From positions 372,001 to 436,000 of the forward strand of contig NZ_CP045700.1 of the NCBI RefSeq assembly GCF_009601765.2: 64,000 bases of DNA. The letters run 5' to 3'. A program made the position numbers and the translations under genes. The notes beneath the pieces are model-generated. The model saw only the letters and a program-made list of their open reading frames with translations, did no database searches and was not told where the DNA came from. Below, piece after piece: positions 1-8,829 of this stretch (position 1 is its first letter; the number at the start of each line of letters is the position of its first letter). Origin of the DNA: Vibrio algicola (GTDB taxonomy: Bacteria; Pseudomonadota; Gammaproteobacteria; Enterobacterales; Vibrionaceae).

Positions 1-1590
1 TATGCTCAGCGCGACATCGGGTTTGGCGTGTTTTTTTAATACTCGATTAATTACCTTTTTCGCGGATACCGGTTGATCAATAGGAATATTAATTAAATCG
101 CGAAAGAATTTTTCAAAGCCATGATGATAGAGGAAGTTTTCGATATCTTTATCTGGCAGCTCAGTTAATCGATGCTGTTCAAGATCTTGTTCGAGTAGAG
201 AACGCACCGTCGTGGCGTATTTATTGCCGGCCGCGTCGCCATCGGTCACCACATGCCAATCAATCTTTAAGGCTTTAGCGACTTTGATTAACGATTTCAA
301 GCCAGACTGAGCAAATTCAACCAGTTGGATCCCTTCATTGGCGAGTTGGTAACCGCACACTTTGGCCAATTCATTAAATAACCAAAATTCCGTTTCACCT
401 TCCACCAATAACCAACTGCGAGCAAAAAGCGCATTGGGACGATGAAAACGAATATGAAAACTAATACGGCGTAATTCATCATGACTGAGTAAGTGGTGCG
501 GAATCGAAAGGGCGACGGTTTTATCTGATTGCCTGACTAACCGGCGTATGGAGAAAAAAGGCACAGCACTGAGCAATATACCACTATTGGTGGTGACAAT
601 TTTTTGCATAGGGATCATTTGTAATAACTCCCATGATTTTAATAAATTGGTAGGGTGCAAGCGACTTTCAGGATCTTCTAAAATCATTATAGGGCGAGCA
701 GATTGGCTAATGTCAGCAGCCCCTTTGGCTTGAAAGTACGCATTAAGTAAGCCCATTAACAGCAATTTACTTTGATGATTTTTATTGCTTTTTAATAAAT
801 GAATTAAACTGTCTTTATTGGGGTTAATTGATTCACTCAGACCACTAAAAAGACCGTCTCTTGCTTCGCGTGGATTTTGTTTCGGCTGATTTTGAAAGGA
901 GAAATAATGGTCAATTAAGTGTTGCATCGCATTGATGGTGCTTTTTAGTTCGGCTTTATTCACATGGCCCGGCATAGCGGATAAACGACGATAGGTATTG
1001 TTGACTCGGCGTTCGATCTTTTCTTTGTCATTGTCATCGCTAAATATGACTTCTTCATTTTGCTGGTGCAATCGTCGAGCATCGCGTAAACGGATCACGG
1101 GATGCAACCGACTTAACTCAAGGGCCAATTGCTCGCAATCGTGAATAGCGAGCACATTGCCTTCCCAATCTAAAAATTGATAATGCGTGCTGACTTTATG
1201 CTCATTGCGGATTGCGCTGATCTGAAAAAGAAAGCTTTTTGTGTCTTCGGAGTCGGAGTTTTTATCATTATCCGCATGATCAGAATCGATCCAAATTGGT
1301 TTTAAGCGGCGATAACGAGCGCTAAGATGTTCCGATTTATGCTGAGTGCGCCATTGGGTTACAATTTGAATATGTTGGGTTTGCGGTTGTGACAAGGCGT
1401 AATTGACATGAAAATCTTGGATCTGAAAAGGATATAACTGACCATTATGAGGCAGCGCAATACACAGGGCATCCAGTAGAGAGGATTTACCCCAAGTGTT
1501 TTCACCTAGCAATGTCGTGATCTCATCAAAGCCGATGGATAAACGTTGAATACCTCGAAAACCCACAATTTCAATTCGTTCTAATTGCAT
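1..1590 (-). CDS. ybjD: YbjD-like OLD-family ATP-dependent nuclease (3' end outside window)
   Basis: The reading frame starts at ATG 1590 and stays open to base 1, so about 530 codons are visible; E. coli YbjD is about 550 residues, so only a short C-terminal tail should be missing. Near the N terminus is an SMC/RecF-like ATPase start with a Walker A of the form GENTWGKS at about residues 29-36. Around residues 446-460 is an acidic TDGDAAG segment that fits a TOPRIM metal site. ATPase plus TOPRIM is the arrangement of OLD-family nucleases, inferred to act on DNA. The gene is monocistronic as far as seen and diverges from the phosphoesterase at 1786. Family assignment is firm; the substrate is unknown. 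Confidence 0.85.
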   Translation of the reverse strand, partial: MQLERIEIVGFRGIQRLSIGFDEITTLLGENTWGKSSLLDALCIALPHNGQLYPFQIQDFHVNYALSQPQTQHIQIVTQWRTQHKSEHLSARYRRLKPIWIDSDHADNDKNSDSEDTKSFLFQISAIRNEHKVSTHYQFLDWEGNVLAIHDCEQLALELSRLHPVIRLRDARRLHQQNEEVIFSDDNDKEKIERRVNNTYRRLSAMPGHVNKAELKSTINAMQHLIDHYFSFQNQPKQNPREARDGLFSGLSESINPNKDSLIHLLKSNKNHQSKLLLMGLLNAYFQAKGAADISQSARPIMILEDPESRLHPTNLLKSWELLQMIPMQKIVTTNSGILLSAVPFFSIRRLVRQSDKTVALSIPHHLLSHDELRRISFHIRFHRPNALFARSWLLVEGETEFWLFNELAKVCGYQLANEGIQLVEFAQSGLKSLIKVAKALKIDWHVVTDGDAAGNKYATTVRSLLEQDLEQHRLTELPDKDIENFLYHHGFEKFFRDLINIPIDQPVSAKKVINRVLKKHAKPDVALSI

Positions 1591-1785
1591 ATCAAGTCCT
1601 TATCACTAAGCCATCCACTTTAGATTATAGGAATCAATCCAATCAAGAGGGTGTTTTGCTCACAAATTTGAAATAGTCATAGAGTTGTCATGCTTGAAGG
1701 CTTATGATTAAGAGTAAAGAAAAGAGCATAAGATTGATCTTAAAAAATACAGATCGTGATGACAGATACAACCATAAGAAGAACT

Positions 1786-3543
1786 ATGACAGATATAACG
1801 CACCATTCCGTGAGCCTAACGCTTGCGCATATCAACGATACCCATTCCTATTTTGAACCAACATCATTGCAGTTACAGCTTAAAATTGGTCAACAAACGC
1901 TATCTCCGTATGTGAGCGCGGGTGGATTCGCGCGTATTGCCACTCGATGTGATCAATTGAGAGAACAAGCAAAGCAAGACAATAAAGGTTTCTTGTTTTT
2001 ACACGCCGGTGATTGCTTTCAAGGCACATTGTATTTTTCCTTATTCAAAGGCAGAGCCAATGCCGACATGCTGAATGCTTTAAACCTTGATGCGATGGCG
2101 CTGGGTAATCATGAACTCGATATGGGGAATGAGCCGGTCGCACATTTTCTTAAACGAATCGAATTTCCATTGCTGGCTGGCAATTGGGATGTTTCCAACG
2201 AAGATAAAACCAAAGCCTATAAAGTGAGTGACTCAACTCAATTGCATAGCTTTGCATCGCAGCATCAACACGCCACTTGGGTTGAAAAGCAAATCAACGG
2301 CGAGCGCATTGCTATCTTTAGCCTTGCCTTAGATAAAATGGCCGATATTTCTAACCCTGATGTGGATACGCCTTTTATTAATGCCATTGATGTGGCTAAG
2401 GCAACCGTGGCGGCTATTCACAAACAAGGTATAAATAAAATCATTTTGCTCAGCCACTTAGGTTATGAAGCTGATTTAGAAATGGCAGCCCAAGTCGATG
2501 GTATCGGAATTATTGTGGGTGGGCATTCGCACCGTTTGCAAGGTGATTTCTCCGAGCTTGGTTTAGGTAAAGATGATGATTATGGCCAAAAGATCAATGA
2601 TACATACGTGGTGCAAGCCGGCTTTCATGCCCAAACGATGGGACATTGTGACGTTACCTTTGCTGCCAATGGACGGGTGAGCGACTTTAACGGCAAGAAC
2701 GAATTATTACTCGGACGCCGTTTATGTTTAGACGCCACATTAAGCCAAACACATGGTGATAATGCTCATGCCAAAGCGTGTCAGTTTGTGGCACAGCACC
2801 CTAATGTGGTGGTGTGTAAAAAAGATCGTGATGTGCAAAGCATTCTGATTGATAAATACATGCCGAAAGTTCGAGCATTGCAACAAACGGTCGTCGGTAA
2901 AACGGATTATAAATTGCGTCATGTTCGCATTCCCGATGAACAAGGGTGCAGTGAACTGGCGCCATTAGTGGCAGAATCTTTCGCATTTACCTTAAATCAG
3001 CAAGGCCATAATATTGAATTTGCCGTTCATAATGCGGGCGGAGTACGGTGCTCTTTAAATCCTGGTGATATAACCATTGATGATGTGGCAGGAAAATTAT
3101 TGCCCTTTGCGGTACCGATTGGGTTCTATCAAATACAGGGGCGCTATATTGGCCAAGTTCTGGAAGGTGCCATTAATAATGCATTAAGTAATGGTGTGGT
3201 TGGAACGGGATCAGGCAGTTACCCTTATGTGCATAATTTGCGTTTTGAATATTGCGCAGAGAAACCGTTAGGCCAACGAATTCAAGCTTTGCAGATTTAT
3301 TCCTCATCAAGTCAGTCGGAGAATAAGTGCTGGCAAACTATTGATGATAAACGTTTTTATACCGGTTCTTCCTCGGCTTACACCATGAAAGGAAAAGAAG
3401 GCTATGGCGCAATAGTCAATATGAAGCAACAAGGTCAAGTCACCTCGTTTTCGATGGCGGATTGTTTTATTGAATTCTTAAAACAAAATCCACAGCGTTT
3501 ACTTCAATCGCAATTAATGGGGCGAGTTAATCGCAATCGTTAA
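1786..3543 (+). CDS. 5'-nucleotidase / UDP-sugar hydrolase family metallophosphoesterase
   Basis: Two-domain protein of about 585 residues. The N-terminal calcineurin-like domain shows the metal-binding blocks NDTH, GDCFQG, GNHELDMG, LSHLG and GGHSHR in order. The C-terminal 5'-nucleotidase domain shows HNAGGVR and a GSGSYPYVHNL substrate loop. The family hydrolyses nucleoside 5'-monophosphates and nucleotide sugars. Most relatives are periplasmic, but no signal peptide is visible here, so a cytoplasmic location is inferred. The frame also offers GTG 1756 and ATG 1759; ATG 1786 was chosen because AGAAG lies just upstream and the family homology begins soon after. It is convergent with moeA across a hairpin. 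Confidence 0.85.
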   Translation: MTDITHHSVSLTLAHINDTHSYFEPTSLQLQLKIGQQTLSPYVSAGGFARIATRCDQLREQAKQDNKGFLFLHAGDCFQGTLYFSLFKGRANADMLNALNLDAMALGNHELDMGNEPVAHFLKRIEFPLLAGNWDVSNEDKTKAYKVSDSTQLHSFASQHQHATWVEKQINGERIAIFSLALDKMADISNPDVDTPFINAIDVAKATVAAIHKQGINKIILLSHLGYEADLEMAAQVDGIGIIVGGHSHRLQGDFSELGLGKDDDYGQKINDTYVVQAGFHAQTMGHCDVTFAANGRVSDFNGKNELLLGRRLCLDATLSQTHGDNAHAKACQFVAQHPNVVVCKKDRDVQSILIDKYMPKVRALQQTVVGKTDYKLRHVRIPDEQGCSELAPLVAESFAFTLNQQGHNIEFAVHNAGGVRCSLNPGDITIDDVAGKLLPFAVPIGFYQIQGRYIGQVLEGAINNALSNGVVGTGSGSYPYVHNLRFEYCAEKPLGQRIQALQIYSSSSQSENKCWQTIDDKRFYTGSSSAYTMKGKEGYGAIVNMKQQGQVTSFSMADCFIEFLKQNPQRLLQSQLMGRVNRNR

Positions 3544-3580
3544 TATCAACCGTTAATAGGTTGGTTGACCATTTCGCGTC

Positions 3581-3640
3581 AAAAAAAGGCTGATCCCACT
3601 TCTCATTAAAAAGAGCATGTCAGGTATCAGCCTATTTTTT
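3581..3640. terminator. Likely bidirectional terminator between phosphoesterase and moeA
   Basis: GGCTGAT (3588-3594) pairs with ATCAGCC (3626-3632). An A-run precedes the stem and a T-run follows it, which suits both converging genes. The loop is long at about 31 nt, so strength is uncertain. Confidence 0.5.
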
Positions 3641-3685
3641 ATTTGTTCGGTTTGCCGAGCTTTTATTTGCTCGGGTCACCGCGAT

Positions 3686-4957
3686 TTAAGCATAAAATAC
3701 GGGAGCAAACTGCTGAATATAAACCGTTTCGCCAGCTTCTACTTTACCGCGCTCTCTTTCTAGAATGATAAAGCAGTTGGCCAGGCTCATTGAACGGAAC
3801 GCACCAGAGCTTTGATTACCGGTGCTACTAACTTCAAATTGACCTTGCTCGTTAATCGTATAAATACCACGTTGGAAATCGGTACGACCAGGCGCTTTTT
3901 TAAAGCCAGTTAACGCTTTGGCAGGAATACTTGGTTGGGCTTTCCAATCGGCATGTCCTGCCAGTTTTGCTAATAAGGGTTGTACTAAAATATACAAGGT
4001 TAAAATTGCAGAAACTGGGTTACCAGGCAGACCACAAAAAATGGCATCAGCGCTATCATCGGTTGCCAATAGTTTTCCAAACGCAAAAGGTTTACCCGGT
4101 TTCATGGCAATCTTCCAAAAACCAATTTGTCCAAGTTCTTCTAAAATGATTTTAGTGTAATCGGCTTCACCTACACTAACACCACCAGAGGTTATCACCA
4201 CATCAGCTTGCTGTTGTGCTTGAATAAAGGCTTGACGCAGTTGGTCTTTATCATCAGGGATCACGCCCAAGTCAATCGCTTCACAACCAAATTGTTCTAG
4301 CATGATCTTAATGCCATAGCGATTACTGTCGTAGATTTCACCTTCTTGAAGAGGTGTTCCTAATGGTTTTAATTCATCACCGGTCGAGAAAAATGCCACT
4401 TTAGGTTTGTTTAATACTGTTAAGCTTGGAATGCCTAAGCTTGCGATCATTGGAATATCGCGCGGGGTTAAACGATGACCCTTTGGCAGCACTAAATCGC
4501 TTTGGCCAATATCTTCACCTAATGAACGGATATTTTGTTGATCACGAACTGGCAGAGCTTGGCTAAAATCGACAATGTTAGGAGTAGTGGCATCTATTGT
4601 CGCTTGTTCTTGCATGATCACAGCGTCACAACCGGCGGGTATTTTGGCGCCCGTCATAATGCGAATACAGCTTGCTGGTGGCCATTCACCTTTATATGGA
4701 ATACCGGCGAAAGATTTCCCTACGACTTCTAACGTGGTTGTATTGGAAAGATCCGCGATACGAACCGCATAACCATCCATCGCTGAATTATCAAAAGGCG
4801 GCACATTAAGTGGAGAATGCAGGTCTTGTGCTAAAACATAACCAACCGAATCGGAAAGCAATTTTTCAACAGTACAAGTGACTGGGGTAATGGATTTCAG
4901 CATATTGGCTAAAGCATCATCAATTGGCATTAGGCCGGGAGTGCTACAAATGTCCAT
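3686..4957 (-). CDS. moeA: Molybdopterin molybdotransferase MoeA
   Basis: A 423-residue protein of normal MoeA length. MoeA inserts molybdate into adenylylated molybdopterin in the cytosol, the last step of molybdenum cofactor synthesis. Visible family blocks are PFDNSAMDGYAV near residue 55, the MoCF domain TSGGVSVGEADY around residue 255, and GLPGNPVSA around residue 310. The start has AGGA upstream. The gene diverges from folE, as in other Vibrio, but moeB, its usual operon partner, is absent: the next gene is the convergent phosphoesterase. Cofactor from this pathway would serve MsrP at 25930. Confidence 0.96.
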   Translation of the reverse strand: MDICSTPGLMPIDDALANMLKSITPVTCTVEKLLSDSVGYVLAQDLHSPLNVPPFDNSAMDGYAVRIADLSNTTTLEVVGKSFAGIPYKGEWPPASCIRIMTGAKIPAGCDAVIMQEQATIDATTPNIVDFSQALPVRDQQNIRSLGEDIGQSDLVLPKGHRLTPRDIPMIASLGIPSLTVLNKPKVAFFSTGDELKPLGTPLQEGEIYDSNRYGIKIMLEQFGCEAIDLGVIPDDKDQLRQAFIQAQQQADVVITSGGVSVGEADYTKIILEELGQIGFWKIAMKPGKPFAFGKLLATDDSADAIFCGLPGNPVSAILTLYILVQPLLAKLAGHADWKAQPSIPAKALTGFKKAPGRTDFQRGIYTINEQGQFEVSSTGNQSSGAFRSMSLANCFIILERERGKVEAGETVYIQQFAPVFYA

Positions 4958-5176
4958 AGTATTTCCTGTTTAAAATTGAGACTGGTGGCGTGAGTCGGAT
5001 TTAACTTGTTGGCAGCATTTATAACAACAAATAGGCCTTCAAAAATCAAAAGAGCACACGCAATTTATGGATGTAATTATGCTTGAGAACGAGTATCCTT
5101 GTCATCAACTCAATAGTGGTATTTAGCTTCTAGTCGAGTTTTTATAGATGTTCGATTCGAACGAAAGGGAGTAGTG

Positions 5177-5851
5177 ATGGGATCTCAAGCAGTGAATAAA
5201 CAAGGTTTAAGCGAATCAGCGTTGTTAGTGAAAGCAGCATTACAACAGCGCGGAATTGAAACACCAATGCGTTTAAATGACATTCCTCGCCAAGAAAAAA
5301 AACAACGCATTGAGCATCACATGCGAGAGATTTTAACGCTGTTAGAGTTAGATTTGAGTGATGATAGCTTGGAAGAAACCCCCCAGCGCATTGCAAAAAT
5401 GTATGTGGATGAAGTATTTTCGGGGCTAGATTACAAAAACTTTCCTAAGATCACTATGATCGACAATAAAATGTCGTGCAGTGAGATGGTTCGAGTAAAA
5501 GATATAACCGTCACCAGTACCTGTGAACATCACTTAGTGACGATTGATGGTCAAGCTGCCGTGGCTTATATCCCGCGCGGAAAAGTCATTGGTTTATCTA
5601 AAATTAATCGTATTGTGCGTTTCTTTGCTCAACGCCCACAAGTTCAAGAACGCATGACTCAGCAAATTTTAGTCGCGTTACAAGCACTACTCGAAACCGA
5701 TGATGTTGCCATTACTATGGATGCCACTCATTACTGCGTAAAATCTCGCGGCGTGATGGATGCTACCAGTGTGACCACCACCACAGCCCTAGGCGGCATT
5801 TTCAAATCCAACCCAGCAACCCGTGCTGAGTTTTTCCATGGTTTAAGATAA
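5177..5851 (+). CDS. folE: GTP cyclohydrolase I (FolE)
   Basis: Converts GTP to 7,8-dihydroneopterin triphosphate, the first step towards folate and also the entry to queuosine through QueD and QueE (41 kb). The 224-residue protein shows zinc ligands in TSTCEHH and HYCVKSRG, plus the [13 protein letters not shown] and [10 protein letters not shown] blocks typical of the homodecameric type I enzyme. ATG 5177 is preferred over GTG 5174 because an AAAGGGAG ribosome-binding site sits about 5 nt upstream. The stop codon lies inside the first copy of a short tandem repeat. The gene diverges from moeA. Confidence 0.97.
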   Translation: MGSQAVNKQGLSESALLVKAALQQRGIETPMRLNDIPRQEKKQRIEHHMREILTLLELDLSDDSLEETPQRIAKMYVDEVFSGLDYKNFPKITMIDNKMSCSEMVRVKDITVTSTCEHHLVTIDGQAAVAYIPRGKVIGLSKINRIVRFFAQRPQVQERMTQQILVALQALLETDDVAITMDATHYCVKSRGVMDATSVTTTTALGGIFKSNPATRAEFFHGLR

Positions 5852-5893
5852 GAGCTCATGGTTTAAGATAATGAGTTTCACGGCTTAAGATCA
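5837..5893 (+). repeat. Short tandem repeat spanning the folE stop codon
   Basis: The 15-mer at 5837-5851, which contains the folE stop, recurs exactly at 5857-5871. A diverged third copy lies at 5879-5893. Spacing is 20 and 22 bp. The downstream copies look like replication-slippage duplicates outside the gene. Confidence 0.75.
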
Positions 5894-5924
5894 ACACATG
5901 GATAAAAGAAGAAAAACGCCCGTC

Positions 5925-5961
5925 ATCCCACACATGAGCCTAAGCGAAGAAGATGCGGGAT
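5925..5961. repeat. Intergenic imperfect palindrome
   Basis: ATCCCACA (5925-5932) faces TGCGGGAT (5954-5961), separated by 21 bases. The arrangement resembles dispersed intergenic hairpin elements in Vibrio genomes, but only one copy was noticed here, so its dispersed nature is inferred. Confidence 0.35.
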
Positions 5962-6026
5962 CTCGCTTTTGATTTCCTTACGCATATTGTCAGCTCGCGG
6001 ATACTTTTCACGTTATACCAATACAA

Positions 6027-6056
6027 AAAATCGCACCTTTGAGTGCGATTTTGCTT
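6027..6056. terminator. Bidirectional Rho-independent terminator, folE/arfB
   Basis: Perfect 10-bp stem AAAATCGCAC (6027-6036) and GTGCGATTTT (6043-6052) with a 6-nt loop. A- and T-tracts flank it on both sides between the convergent folE and arfB. Confidence 0.85.
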
Positions 6057-6083
6057 ATTAAATTTAATATCTAGCAATTACCA

Positions 6084-6497
6084 CTAATAAGAAACTTTAC
6101 CGCGCAGTTGTTTTTTTTGCCCTTGTTGTACTTTCTTATCGGTACGCTTTCTTTGCGATGAGCGAGTCGGCGAAGTGGCTCGGCGCACCTTGACGATTTT
6201 CGTCGCTTCTAATATCAACTCTTTCAAACGCAGCAGTGCATCTTCTCGATTTTGTTCTTGAGTACGATATTGTTGCGCTTTAAGCACGATTACGCCATCT
6301 CCGGTTAAACGCTTATCGGAGATTTTAAGCAATCGTTCTTTATAGAAGCCAGGCAAGCTTGATGCATTAACATCAAAGCGTAAATGAATCGCAGAAGACA
6401 CTTTATTGACGTTTTGGCCACCCGCACCTTGGGCACGAATTGCCGTCAGTTCAATTTCATTATCAGGTATTTCGACATTATTTGAGATTTTGAGCAT
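6084..6497 (-). CDS. arfB: Peptidyl-tRNA hydrolase ArfB (ribosome rescue)
   Basis: A 137-residue release-factor-like protein that frees stalled ribosomes lacking a stop codon. The catalytic GGQ lies in [15 protein letters not shown] at about residues 22-36. The basic C-terminal tail, rich in Lys, Arg and Gln, is the part known to enter the empty mRNA channel. Length matches E. coli ArfB (YaeJ). No strong ribosome-binding site is seen before ATG 6497. It is transcribed alone and diverges from the YqaB-like phosphatase. Confidence 0.93.
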   Translation of the reverse strand: MLKISNNVEIPDNEIELTAIRAQGAGGQNVNKVSSAIHLRFDVNASSLPGFYKERLLKISDKRLTGDGVIVLKAQQYRTQEQNREDALLRLKELILEATKIVKVRRATSPTRSSQRKRTDKKVQQGQKKQLRGKVSY

Positions 6498-6714
6498 AGT
6501 TTTATTAAAAATTGATGAATGAATGTAGTTAAGTTATCGAATTGTTATTAACACTAATGATATGCTATATCGTATTCGATAGACAGCGCTAGTATGAACG
6601 CGGTTTTGAAATGTTCGACAGTGGTGTTTAAAAAAGCAGTAGACTTATGTGATTGGTCGGTTGGTATTTATTGTATCGACTAACATATCAGTGCAATGGA
6701 TTTAAGGTGGTAAT

Positions 6715-7320
6715 ATGACCGTAGATGTATCTCATTATAAAGCACTCATTTTTGATATGGATGGCACTTTAATCGATACCATGCCATCGCACTTAAAAGC
6801 GTGGCAACAAACGGCAGAGCAATATAACTTTCCATACGAACAAGAATGGATCCACAGTATGGGAGGGATGCCCACCTTAAAAGTGGCTAAGCAGTTAAAT
6901 GCAAAGTATAACATCGATATCGATCCCGCAGTGGTGGCACAAACTAAGATAGGTTACTTTGCCTCTCTTATCCATGACGGAAAAGTTATTGATTGTACTT
7001 ACCAAGTATTAGAGCAGTTCCAAGGGCTGAAAAAAATGGCGATTGGCACCGGAAGTAACCATAACAATGCCATGAAGTTATTAGAATACAACGGTATGTT
7101 GCCAATGATAGATGCGTTAGTTACTTCGAAAGATGTGACCAATCATAAGCCCAATCCCGATACCTTTTTATTGGCAGCAGAACGCTTAGGTATCGAGCCA
7201 AAAGATTGCGTGGTATTTGAAGACACCGAGATTGGACGCCAGGCTGCTATAGCGGCAGGAATGGCGTGTATTATGGTGGTTGATGGTAAATTAGTTGAAA
7301 GCAGTACTCAAGTCGCTTAG
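6715..7320 (+). CDS. yqaB: HAD-superfamily sugar phosphatase, YqaB-like
   Basis: A 201-residue HAD hydrolase with nucleophile motif DMDGTLIDT (about residues 14-22), motif II GTGS, Lys in NHKPNPDTF and acidic motif FEDTEIG. The sequence tracks E. coli YqaB, which dephosphorylates fructose-1-phosphate and 6-phosphogluconate among other small sugars. The cytosolic location follows from the lack of a signal or membrane segment. GGTGG lies upstream of ATG 6715. It is a single-gene unit ended by a strong hairpin. The natural substrate here is inferred only. Confidence 0.85.
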   Translation: MTVDVSHYKALIFDMDGTLIDTMPSHLKAWQQTAEQYNFPYEQEWIHSMGGMPTLKVAKQLNAKYNIDIDPAVVAQTKIGYFASLIHDGKVIDCTYQVLEQFQGLKKMAIGTGSNHNNAMKLLEYNGMLPMIDALVTSKDVTNHKPNPDTFLLAAERLGIEPKDCVVFEDTEIGRQAAIAAGMACIMVVDGKLVESSTQVA

Positions 7321-7394
7321 TGTCCATTTTTTCGATCATTAAACATCTGTAATGGTTTGCTCTTGTTCAGCTGACACTAATATTAAGCAGACAC

Positions 7395-7447
7395 AAAAAA
7401 ACCTGAAAACGAAAGCTCTTTCTAGCTAACAAGTTTTCAGGTTTTTT
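7395..7447. terminator. Bidirectional terminator, yqaB/FKBP
   Basis: The 15-base arm at 7396-7410 pairs with 7433-7447 (core ACCTGAAAAC and GTTTTCAGGT) across a 22-nt loop, with A/T tracts on both sides. It lies between convergent genes. Confidence 0.8.
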
Positions 7448-7479
7448 ATGCCGAATTCTAGATTTCTGTCAAACAGAAA

Positions 7480-7953
7480 CTACTTAACAATATCTAATAA
7501 TTCCACTTCAAAAATCAAGGTTGCACCAGCAGGGATAGGGCCGCTACCCGATTTACCGTAACCCAGTTGATAGGGCACAAATAAACGGATTTTCTCACCG
7601 ACAACCATGTGTTGTAGACCTTCTTGCCAGCCCTTTACCACTTGATTTAACTTAAATTCAATTGGCTCACCACGTTTGTATGAGCTATCAAATTCCGTAC
7701 CATCGAGTAATGTACCTTGATAATGAACGCGCACTTTACTGTTGGCGCTTGGGTGTTCTTCACCGCTACCTTTTTCTAATACCAAATACTGCAAACCGCT
7801 TGGGGTTGTGATCACGCCTTCTTTATTGGCATTATCCGCCAGAAAGGCTGTACCCGCTTTGATATTTTCTTCTGCTGCTTTTTGATCATTCATTGAACGA
7901 TACAATAAAAACAGCACGCCTAGAAGTAACAGTACAGGCAATAAAATCTTCAC
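7480..7953 (-). CDS. Membrane-anchored FKBP-type peptidyl-prolyl isomerase
   Basis: A 157-residue protein with one hydrophobic N-terminal helix (residues 2-18), likely a signal anchor, then a short spacer and a complete C-terminal FKBP domain (about 50-157) with [27 protein letters not shown] and [13 protein letters not shown]. It should speed proline isomerisation of proteins in the periplasm. The start is GTG 7953, supported by GGA upstream. It follows the DsbA-like lipoprotein by 22 bp on the same strand, so the two probably form an envelope-folding operon. Confidence 0.88.
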   Translation of the reverse strand: MKILLPVLLLLGVLFLLYRSMNDQKAAEENIKAGTAFLADNANKEGVITTPSGLQYLVLEKGSGEEHPSANSKVRVHYQGTLLDGTEFDSSYKRGEPIEFKLNQVVKGWQEGLQHMVVGEKIRLFVPYQLGYGKSGSGPIPAGATLIFEVELLDIVK

Positions 7954-7975
7954 TTAACTTAATCCTTTAATCGAT

Positions 7976-8602
7976 TTATGGTTGTTTTAACAAGTAGTTT
8001 ATCGTGTTTGCGATATCTTGAATATCTTTATGACCAGGAATGAGAACTTGATATTTACCGTTAACGATAAAGGTAGGTACTGCATCAAATTTAGCTTGGT
8101 TGGTGATCGCCATTGCGCCTTTTAAGTACTCTAATAATGCTTTCTTTTGCAGTTCATCAAAGTTGTATGGACTAATGATATGACGAGAGGTGAATACTTG
8201 CTCAACCGCTTGTTGTTGCTGAGTTAAGGTCGAACCTTCACCTAATTGAACCGCTGCGAATAATTCAGACATCATTTTTTCGTCTGGAATATGGTTTAGC
8301 TGCATTACCCCTGCATAATAGAATAAGGCTGCAGTTTGAGCTTGGTCGTTGAAGGTAACGTGTACCTTGCCAAATTTTTGATGAGTTAAGCCTTCGAGCT
8401 CAGCAAGGGACGGTTCTAAATTACGGCAATGACCGCAAGTTAACGAGAAAACTTCGGTTACCGGTTTAATATCCGGTTGGGTTAATGCAGTTGGTAATTT
8501 CTTATATTGGACACCTAACTCTGGCTTGCCATTATCAGAACAAGCAGATAAAAATGTTAAGGTTATCGCAAATAAAAACAGACTTTTTAAATGTTTTGGC
8601 AT
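7976..8602 (-). CDS. DsbA-like thiol:disulfide oxidoreductase, lipoprotein
   Basis: A 208-residue protein whose N terminus has a hydrophobic stretch ending in a lipobox-like LSAC near residue 21, so it is probably anchored in the membrane as a lipoprotein. The thioredoxin fold carries a CGHC active site (TCGHCRNLEP, about residues 56-65) and a cis-proline in VPTFIVNG. DsbA enzymes oxidise cysteines of exported proteins; CGHC is closer to PDI than to the CPHC of E. coli DsbA. It is first in a probable two-gene operon with the FKBP isomerase. Confidence 0.85.
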   Translation of the reverse strand: MPKHLKSLFLFAITLTFLSACSDNGKPELGVQYKKLPTALTQPDIKPVTEVFSLTCGHCRNLEPSLAELEGLTHQKFGKVHVTFNDQAQTAALFYYAGVMQLNHIPDEKMMSELFAAVQLGEGSTLTQQQQAVEQVFTSRHIISPYNFDELQKKALLEYLKGAMAITNQAKFDAVPTFIVNGKYQVLIPGHKDIQDIANTINYLLKQP

Positions 8603-8829
8603 GAGATTCTTTATAAAGTTAAGTTAAGAGACAAGCAAGTAGAGCGCAAAGCATAAGAAAAGTTCCGCTTGATGTAAAACAAAAACGATAGGTTGTGATC
8701 TTAATAGGCTAGATTTACTTTATTTGCCTAAATAACTCGCTATTCAAACATGATTTGGTGATAAATTAGCTAAATGGAAGCGTTGGTAAATGGAGCCAAC
8801 AATAAGAGACGACATTATTTTTTAGATGA

